Positions 58,684 through 64,000 of a stretch of DNA of 64,000 nucleotides are shown here, in pieces. Location of the stretch: the NCBI RefSeq assembly GCF_014117215.1, contig NZ_JACGXS010000001.1, forward strand, positions 434,001 to 498,000. The letters are read 5' to 3'. The notes beneath the pieces are model-generated. The model did not search any database. It was not told where the DNA came from and saw only the letters and a program-made list of their open reading frames with translations. Both the position numbers and the translations under genes were made by a program. Origin of the DNA: Stenotrophomonas tumulicola (GTDB lineage: Bacteria > Pseudomonadota > Gammaproteobacteria > Xanthomonadales > Xanthomonadaceae). Each line of letters begins with the position of its first letter. The first letter of the stretch is position 1.

Positions 58684-59124
58684 ATGAGTCGTCATTACGA
58701 AATCGTGTTCCTGGTCCATCCGGACCAGAGCGAGCAGGTCCCGGCCATGATCGAGCGTTACAAGTCGCTCGTCGAGAACGGCAACGGCACCATCCACCGT
58801 CTGGAAGACTGGGGCCGCCGTCAGCTGGCGTACCCGATCCAGAACCTGGTGAAGGCCCACTACGTCATGCTCAACATCGAAGTTGACCAGGCCGTGCTGA
58901 GCGAGCTGGTGGAAAGCTTCCGCTTCAATGACGCCGTGCTGCGCAACCTGGTCGTCAAGCGCGATGGCCCGGACACCGAGCAGTCGCTGATCATGAAGAG
59001 CAAGGACGAGAAGGGCGACAAGCCCGAGCGTGGCGAGCGTCGTCGTCGTGACGACGAAGAAGGTGAGACCACCACCCCCGCCGCTGACAACGATGCCGGC
59101 GAAGACGCCGCTTCGGCCGCTTAA
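58684..59124 (+). CDS. rpsF: 30S ribosomal protein S6
   Basis: 146 residues. Start [26 protein letters not shown]; conserved [10 protein letters not shown] and YVMLNIE. The tail after about 110 is a charged, Arg/Glu/Asp-rich extension ([10 protein letters not shown]) ending in Ala-rich sequence, longer than E. coli S6. First gene of rpsF-rpsR-rplI; priB is not present between the first two. Confidence 0.98.
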   Translation: MSRHYEIVFLVHPDQSEQVPAMIERYKSLVENGNGTIHRLEDWGRRQLAYPIQNLVKAHYVMLNIEVDQAVLSELVESFRFNDAVLRNLVVKRDGPDTEQSLIMKSKDEKGDKPERGERRRRDDEEGETTTPAADNDAGEDAASAA

Positions 59125-59135
59125 GGAGCACTGAC

Positions 59136-59366
59136 ATGTCCAAGTTCTTCCGTCGCCGCAAGTTCTGCAAGTTCACGGCCGAAGGTGTCAAGGAGATCGA
59201 CTACAAGGATCTCAACACCCTGCGCCAGTACCTGACCGAGAACGGCAAGATCGTGCCGAGCCGCGTCACCGGTACCAAGTCGAAGTACCAGCGCCAGCTG
59301 GCAACGGCCGTCAAGCGCGCCCGTTTCCTGGCCCTGATCCCGTACACCGACAACCACGACGTCTGA
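59136..59366 (+). CDS. rpsR: 30S ribosomal protein S18
   Basis: 76 residues, [17 protein letters not shown] with the KFC cysteine, [42 protein letters not shown]. Usual length. 11 nt after rpsF. Confidence 0.99.
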   Translation: MSKFFRRRKFCKFTAEGVKEIDYKDLNTLRQYLTENGKIVPSRVTGTKSKYQRQLATAVKRARFLALIPYTDNHDV

Positions 59367-59468
59367 TGTCGGCGGGGCGGCCTCGCGCCGCCCTCCCGCA
59401 CCTGATATTCGGACAGCCACCCGCTGCGGGGCATCGCCTCGCTAACGAATACCAACTGGAGCAACACC

Positions 59469-59921
59469 ATGCAGCTGATCCTCCTGCAGAAAGTCACCAA
59501 CCTCGGCAACCTCGGCGACCTGGTCGACGTGAAGCCGGGCTACGGCCGTAACTTCCTCGTGCCGCAGGGCAAGGCCGTGCCGGCCACCGAGAGCAACAAG
59601 GCCGAGTTCGAAGCCAAGCGCGCCGAGTATGAAGCCAAGGCACAGGCCTCGCATGCCGAAGCTGACGGCCGCAAGGCCAAGCTGGAAGGCCAGTCGGTCA
59701 CCATCGCTGCCAACGCATCCACCGAAGGCAAGCTGTACGGTTCGGTCGGCGAGCGCGAAATCGCTGCCGCCTTCACCGCTGCCGGCCTGCCGGTGAGCAA
59801 GAGCGAAGTGATCATGGCCGAAGGCCATTTCCGCAACATTGGCGAGTACGAAGTCACCGTGCACCTGCACGCCGACGTCGAAACCACCGTCAAGGTCGTG
59901 GTCGAAGCCGAAAAGGCCTGA
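59469..59921 (+). CDS. rplI: 50S ribosomal protein L9
   Basis: 150 residues. N-terminal domain [35 protein letters not shown], then a long connecting helix and C-terminal RNA-binding domain. Followed by a good terminator at 59949. Confidence 0.98.
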   Translation: MQLILLQKVTNLGNLGDLVDVKPGYGRNFLVPQGKAVPATESNKAEFEAKRAEYEAKAQASHAEADGRKAKLEGQSVTIAANASTEGKLYGSVGEREIAAAFTAAGLPVSKSEVIMAEGHFRNIGEYEVTVHLHADVETTVKVVVEAEKA

Positions 59922-59948
59922 TCCCGCGCCGCAAGGCGTGGCATCATC

Positions 59949-59982
59949 GAAACGGGCGCCCCTGGGCGCCCGTTTCGTTTTT
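59949..59982 (+). terminator. intrinsic terminator after rplI
   Basis: GAAACGGGCGCC-CCT-GGGCGCCCGTTTC stem followed by GTTTTT. Confidence 0.9.
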
Positions 59983-60146
59983 GGGCGCGGCAGAACCGCC
60001 GCCGCCTGCCGCCCCGTCCATGCGTAGACCCCGGTCACATCGGTATACTCGGGACATGACACCCGTTGCAGGGCCCTGATCCCAGTTGGATCAAGGGCTT
60101 GGCGGGTAAAATGCAGGCCGCGCGACGGCCCCAGCCCGGAAACCCT

Positions 60147-63100
60147 ATGCGTCTTTCCACGATCAAGCTGTCCGGCTTCAAGTCCTTCGTCGATCCGACA
60201 ACGCTGCACCTGCCGACCAACATGACGGGCGTGGTGGGACCCAATGGTTGCGGAAAGTCCAACATCATCGATGCGGTGCGCTGGGTGATGGGCGAAAGTT
60301 CGGCCAGCCGGCTGCGCGGCGATTCGCTCACCGACGTGATCTTTTCCGGCTCGGCAGCGCGCAAGCCGGTATCCCAGGCCACGGTCGAGCTCATCTTCGA
60401 CAACAGCGACCACGCCATCTCTGGTGAGTACGCTTCGTTCAACGAGATTTCGGTCAAACGCACGGTCAGCCGCGACGGCAGCAGCAACTATTACCTCAAC
60501 GGCACCAAATGCCGCCGGCGCGACATCACCGATCTGTTCCTCGGAACCGGCCTGGGGCCGCGCAGTTATTCGATCATCGAACAGGGCATGATCAGCCAGA
60601 TCATCGAAGCACGTCCCGAGGACCTGCGCGTGTACCTGGAAGAAGCCGCCGGCATTTCCAAGTACAAGGAACGGCGCAAGGAAACCGAGACCCGCATCCG
60701 GCATACCCGCGAGAACCTTGACCGGCTTGGCGACCTGCGTGATGAGATCGGCAAGCAGCTGGAGCACCTCAAGCGCCAGGCGCGCCAGGCCGAGCAGTAC
60801 CAGGCATTGCAGGAAGAGCGCCGGGTCAAGGACGCCGAATGGAAGACGTTGGAGTTCCGTGGCCTTGACGGCCGGTTGGGCAAGCTGCGCGAGGGGCTTT
60901 CGCAGGAAGAAACCCGGCTGCAGCAACTGATCGCCGAACAGCGCGACGCCGAGGCGCGCATCGAGACCTCGCGCGTGCGTCGCGAGGAATCCGCCGAGGC
61001 ACTCAACGCGGCCCAGGCCGAGGTGTACCAGGTCGGTAGCGCGCTGGCCCGGCTGGAACAGCAGATCCAGCACCAGCGCGAACTGTCGCAGCGCTTGCAC
61101 AAGGCGCGCGATGAAACGCAGCAGGCACTGGCTGAATTGGGCCAGCACATCAGTGGCGACGAGGCCCGGCTGATGGTGCTGCGCGAGGCGGTGGACGCGG
61201 CGACGCCACAGCTGGAGCAGTTGCAGGAAGAGAACGAGATCAAGCAGGACAGCCTGCGTGATGCAGAGGCCAGGCTGGGTGATTGGCAGGCACGCTGGGA
61301 ACAGCACACCCGGCAAAGCTCGGAAGCCTCGCGTTCGGGTGAGGTGGAGCGCACGCGGGTGGATTACCTGGACAAGCAGGTGCTGGAAGCGGACCGGCGT
61401 CGCGAGACGCTGCAGGCCGAACGTGCCGGGCTGGACGTGGATGCGCTGGAAGCAGCCTTTGAACAACTGCACCTGCAGCACGATACGCAGAAGACCACGC
61501 TGGATGAGCTGGGCGAACAGGTGGAGCTGCGCAAGCAGGAAGTCGCCAGCGTGCAGGAGCAGCAGCGTGCAGGCCAGAACGAACTGGCTGAACTGCGCAA
61601 GCAGGCCAACGGCGTGCGCGGCAGGCTGGCATCGCTGGAAACCCTGCAACAGGCTGCATTGGGCCAGGAGCAGGGCGCGGCGGTTGCCTGGCTGAAGGCG
61701 CGCGGACTGGATTCGGTGACGCGCGTGGGCGAGCGCCTGCAGGTCGAACCGGGCTGGGAAAATGCCGTGGAAAGCGCGCTGGGCCAGCTGATCGAAGGCG
61801 TCCTGGTGGAGGCGCCCGGACAGCTGGTGGATGCGCTGGGCGAACTCGGCGAGGGGCGCATCGCGCTGGTCGCCGACGATGACGCGCCGCTGCAGGTGGC
61901 TGCCACCTCGCTGGCAGCGAAGGTGCAGGGACCTGCGGCGATCCGTCGGCTGCTGGCACGCCTGCATGTGGCCGAGGACCTTGCCGCCGCGCATCGCCTG
62001 CAGGCGACATTGGGCGAGGGCGATTCGGTGATCACCCGCAGCGGCGAGCGGTTGGGCGAAGGCTGGGTACGCGTGTCGCGCTCCGGTGCCGCCAAGCAGG
62101 GCGCGCTGTTGCGTGAGCGCGAGATCAACACCCTGCGCGAGCAGATCGAGCAGCTGCAGCAGCGCGAGAGTGCACTGGAGCAGCAGCTGTCAGGTTTCCG
62201 CGACCAGTTGCTGTCCGCGGAACAGCAGCGCGAAGACGTGCAGCGTTCGTTGTACCAGGCCCACCGCAGCGTGTCCGAACTGGGTGGCCAGTTGCAGGGG
62301 CAGCAAGGCAAGCTGGAGGCCGCCCGCACCCGCATCGACCGCATAGAAGGCGAACTGGCGCAGTTGCTGGAAACCCTGGAAATCAACCGTGAGCAGGCGC
62401 GCGAGGCGCGGTCACGGCTGGAGGATGCGGTCAGCAGCATGGGCGACCTGGAATCGGTCCGGCAGGTGCTGGAGAACGAGCGTCGCCAGATGAGCGAGGC
62501 ACGCGACCGTGCCCGTGATGCGGCTCGCAGCACCCGCGAGACCTCGCATTCGCTTGCGCTCACCTTGGAATCCCAACGTGCCCAGGTGGCGTCGTTGAGC
62601 CAGGCGCTGGAGCGCATGAGTACCCAGCGTGGCCAGCTGGACTCGCGGCTGGGCGAACTGCATGCCCAACTGGATGACGGCGACAGCCCGGTGGAATCGC
62701 TGCAGGCCGAACACCAGAATGCGCTGGAAGAGCGCGTGCGCGCCGATGGCGTGCTGTCGCAGGCGCGTTCGCTGCTCGATGGCATCGACGTGGAACTGCG
62801 AGAGCTGGAGCAGACCCGTCACAAGCGCGATGAGCAGGCACTTGCCCAGCGCGAGCGCATTTCGCAGCGCAGGCTGGACCAGCAGGCGCTGGTGTTGAGT
62901 GCCGAACAGCTGCAGGCAGCAGTGGAAAAGGCCGGTTTCGTGCTGGAAGAGGTCATCGCCAGCCTGCCCGAAGAGGCACGGCCGGGCGAATGGGAGCAGG
63001 CCGTGCAGCAGATCGATGCGCGCATGCGGCGGCTGGAGCCGGTCAACCTGGCGGCGATCCAGGAATATGGCGAAGCATCGCAGCGTTCGGAATACCTGGA

Positions 63101-63650
63101 CGCGCAGAACGTGGACCTGACCACCGCGCTGGAAACGCTGGAGGACGCGATCCGCAAGATCGACCGCGAAACCCGCGGCCGTTTCAAGGACACCTTCGAC
63201 CGCGTCAACGCCGGTGTCCAGACGCTGTATCCGCGCCTGTTCGGCGGCGGCCATGCCTACCTGGAGCTGACCGGCGAAGACCTGCTGGATACCGGCGTGA
63301 CCATCATGGCGCGACCGCCGGGCAAGCGTGTTTCCAGCATTTCGCTGCTGTCCGGTGGTGAGAAGGCGATGACCGCCGTGGCGCTGGTATTCGCCATTTT
63401 CCAGCTCAACCCCGCGCCTTTCTGCCTGCTGGACGAAGTCGACGCGCCGTTGGACGAGGCGAACGTCGGCCGCCTGGCCAACATGGTCAAGGAGATGAGC
63501 GAGAAGGTGCAGTTCCTGTTCGTCAGCCACAACAAGGCGACCATGGAGGCCGCGCACCAGTTGTCGGGCGTGACCATGCGCGAGCCGGGCGTGAGCCGCC
63601 TGGTCAGCGTGGATCTGGAAGAGGCCGCGCGCCTGGCGGGGGCGGCCTGA
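60147..63650 (+). CDS. smc: chromosome segregation protein SMC
   Basis: 1167 residues. Walker A GPNGCGKS (31-38) in the N-terminal head, long coiled coil, hinge (about 500-660), second coiled coil, and C-terminal head with signature LLSGGEKAMTAVALVFAIFQLNP and Walker B CLLDEVDAPLDEANVG. Condensin that organises the chromosome. ATG at 60147 (MRLSTIKLSGFKSF); an upstream frame adds 27 unlikely residues. zipA follows, the order seen in related genomes. Confidence 0.98.
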   Translation: MRLSTIKLSGFKSFVDPTTLHLPTNMTGVVGPNGCGKSNIIDAVRWVMGESSASRLRGDSLTDVIFSGSAARKPVSQATVELIFDNSDHAISGEYASFNEISVKRTVSRDGSSNYYLNGTKCRRRDITDLFLGTGLGPRSYSIIEQGMISQIIEARPEDLRVYLEEAAGISKYKERRKETETRIRHTRENLDRLGDLRDEIGKQLEHLKRQARQAEQYQALQEERRVKDAEWKTLEFRGLDGRLGKLREGLSQEETRLQQLIAEQRDAEARIETSRVRREESAEALNAAQAEVYQVGSALARLEQQIQHQRELSQRLHKARDETQQALAELGQHISGDEARLMVLREAVDAATPQLEQLQEENEIKQDSLRDAEARLGDWQARWEQHTRQSSEASRSGEVERTRVDYLDKQVLEADRRRETLQAERAGLDVDALEAAFEQLHLQHDTQKTTLDELGEQVELRKQEVASVQEQQRAGQNELAELRKQANGVRGRLASLETLQQAALGQEQGAAVAWLKARGLDSVTRVGERLQVEPGWENAVESALGQLIEGVLVEAPGQLVDALGELGEGRIALVADDDAPLQVAATSLAAKVQGPAAIRRLLARLHVAEDLAAAHRLQATLGEGDSVITRSGERLGEGWVRVSRSGAAKQGALLREREINTLREQIEQLQQRESALEQQLSGFRDQLLSAEQQREDVQRSLYQAHRSVSELGGQLQGQQGKLEAARTRIDRIEGELAQLLETLEINREQAREARSRLEDAVSSMGDLESVRQVLENERRQMSEARDRARDAARSTRETSHSLALTLESQRAQVASLSQALERMSTQRGQLDSRLGELHAQLDDGDSPVESLQAEHQNALEERVRADGVLSQARSLLDGIDVELRELEQTRHKRDEQALAQRERISQRRLDQQALVLSAEQLQAAVEKAGFVLEEVIASLPEEARPGEWEQAVQQIDARMRRLEPVNLAAIQEYGEASQRSEYLDAQNVDLTTALETLEDAIRKIDRETRGRFKDTFDRVNAGVQTLYPRLFGGGHAYLELTGEDLLDTGVTIMARPPGKRVSSISLLSGGEKAMTAVALVFAIFQLNPAPFCLLDEVDAPLDEANVGRLANMVKEMSEKVQFLFVSHNKATMEAAHQLSGVTMREPGVSRLVSVDLEEAARLAGAA

Positions 63651-63757
63651 TACGTGCCCTGCACGCCGGTCTGGTGCATTCTTGCCGCCGAACCCGGTGC
63701 AAGACGCGTTGCATCGTGCCATTCTTGTCTGAACGTATTTAGCCGGAGACCCTTCGA

Positions 63758-64000
63758 ATGTCCGACACCGCACTGCTGCGCATCGGCATCCTTACTGCCG
63801 GCCTGCTGTTGATCGCCGCGATCTTCCTGTTTGGCCGTCCGAAAAAGAAGACCCAGGGACGCCGAGTCGACGGCGAGGCCGGGTCCGACAAGGCGCAACG
63901 CCGCGAACCCGTATTGGGTGGAGGCGATGCCGCCGCCGATGGCGACGCAGGCCTGGCAGCGGAAGCTGGCCTGGAGGGCGAGGGACTGCAGGCCGAACTG
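63758..64000 (+). CDS. zipA: cell division protein ZipA, 5' part
   Basis: First 81 codons, cut by the window end. N-terminal helix LLRIGILTAGLLLIAAIFLFG (anchor), then a basic stretch RPKKKTQGRR and a charged Gly/Ala-rich linker. ZipA tethers FtsZ to the membrane. Identity rests on the N-terminal anchor, the basic stretch, and position just after smc. Confidence 0.85.
   Translation, partial: MSDTALLRIGILTAGLLLIAAIFLFGRPKKKTQGRRVDGEAGSDKAQRREPVLGGGDAAADGDAGLAAEAGLEGEGLQAEL

Noticed and set aside
60107..60112. TAAAAT as -10 of smc with TTGGAT at 60086
   Set aside because: Spacing of only 15 nt and a better anchored promoter could not be decided; left out of the features.

Overview
The window is a high-GC, gene-dense chromosomal segment from a gammaproteobacterium of the Xanthomonadaceae, most likely Stenotrophomonas (S. 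maltophilia complex). Reasons: about 25-30 intergenic palindromes headed by GTAG, matching the SMAG/REP elements described in S. maltophilia; a zwf-glk-pgl-edd-eda Entner-Doudoroff operon; a methionine synthase split into two genes; a 180-kDa class NAD-glutamate dehydrogenase; an SmeGH-like RND pump; and the smc-zipA order. I see no phage, insertion sequence, CRISPR array, rRNA or tRNA. Most of the window is core chromosome.

Layout. 0.1-0.9 kb: GacA-type response regulator. 0.9-6.9 kb (minus strand): Entner-Doudoroff operon, divergent across a LacI-family operator from an orphan MalK/UgpC-type ATPase (7.2-8.3 kb). 8.5-13.9 kb: succinate dehydrogenase block (sdhCDAB) with four accessory genes: divergent ygfZ, an SDHAF4-like factor that opens the operon, and sdhE plus ygfX at its end. 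13.9-15.9 kb: lolC/lolD lipoprotein release. 16.0-17.0 kb: an unrecognised orphan gene. 17.7-22.2 kb (minus): a six-gene operon made of a small exported protein, a YtrA-type GntR repressor, ABC ATPase, ABC-2 permease, a DUF4097 GSGD-repeat protein and a DUF2884 lipoprotein, with a further lipoprotein gene behind it; its promoter carries a 24-bp inverted repeat over the -10 box.

22.5-26.5 kb: periplasmic glutathione peroxidase, FKBP isomerase, ugd, slyX, DUF2058. 26.7-28.0 kb: secreted amidohydrolase flanked by inverted REP composites of about 109 bp. 28.2-32.9 kb (minus): ArsR-methyltransferase regulator, metH N-part, metH C-part; the regulator start abuts a 32-bp palindrome. 33.2-34.3 kb: acyl-CoA dehydrogenase. 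34.5-39.6 kb (minus): tetR, membrane fusion protein, RND pump. 39.9-46.8 kb: gdhB, nadK, 5'-nucleotidase. 46.8-56.5 kb (minus): DUF2939, DUF2461, sbcB, kmo, kynU, 3-hydroxyanthranilate dioxygenase, carbonic anhydrase, PaiB-like protein, two small unknowns, asnS. 56.6-63.7 kb: iscA-type protein, MFS exporter (minus), rpsF-rpsR-rplI, smc and the start of zipA, cut by the window edge.

The most interesting material is regulatory and in small accessory genes: the YtrA operon with its operator, the ArsR-methyltransferase/metH operon with a palindrome that contains the ribosome binding site, the SDH maturation cluster, a 29-bp-arm hairpin between edd and eda, 25-bp tandem repeats running into the stop codon of the dioxygenase gene, and REP elements that supply stop codons.
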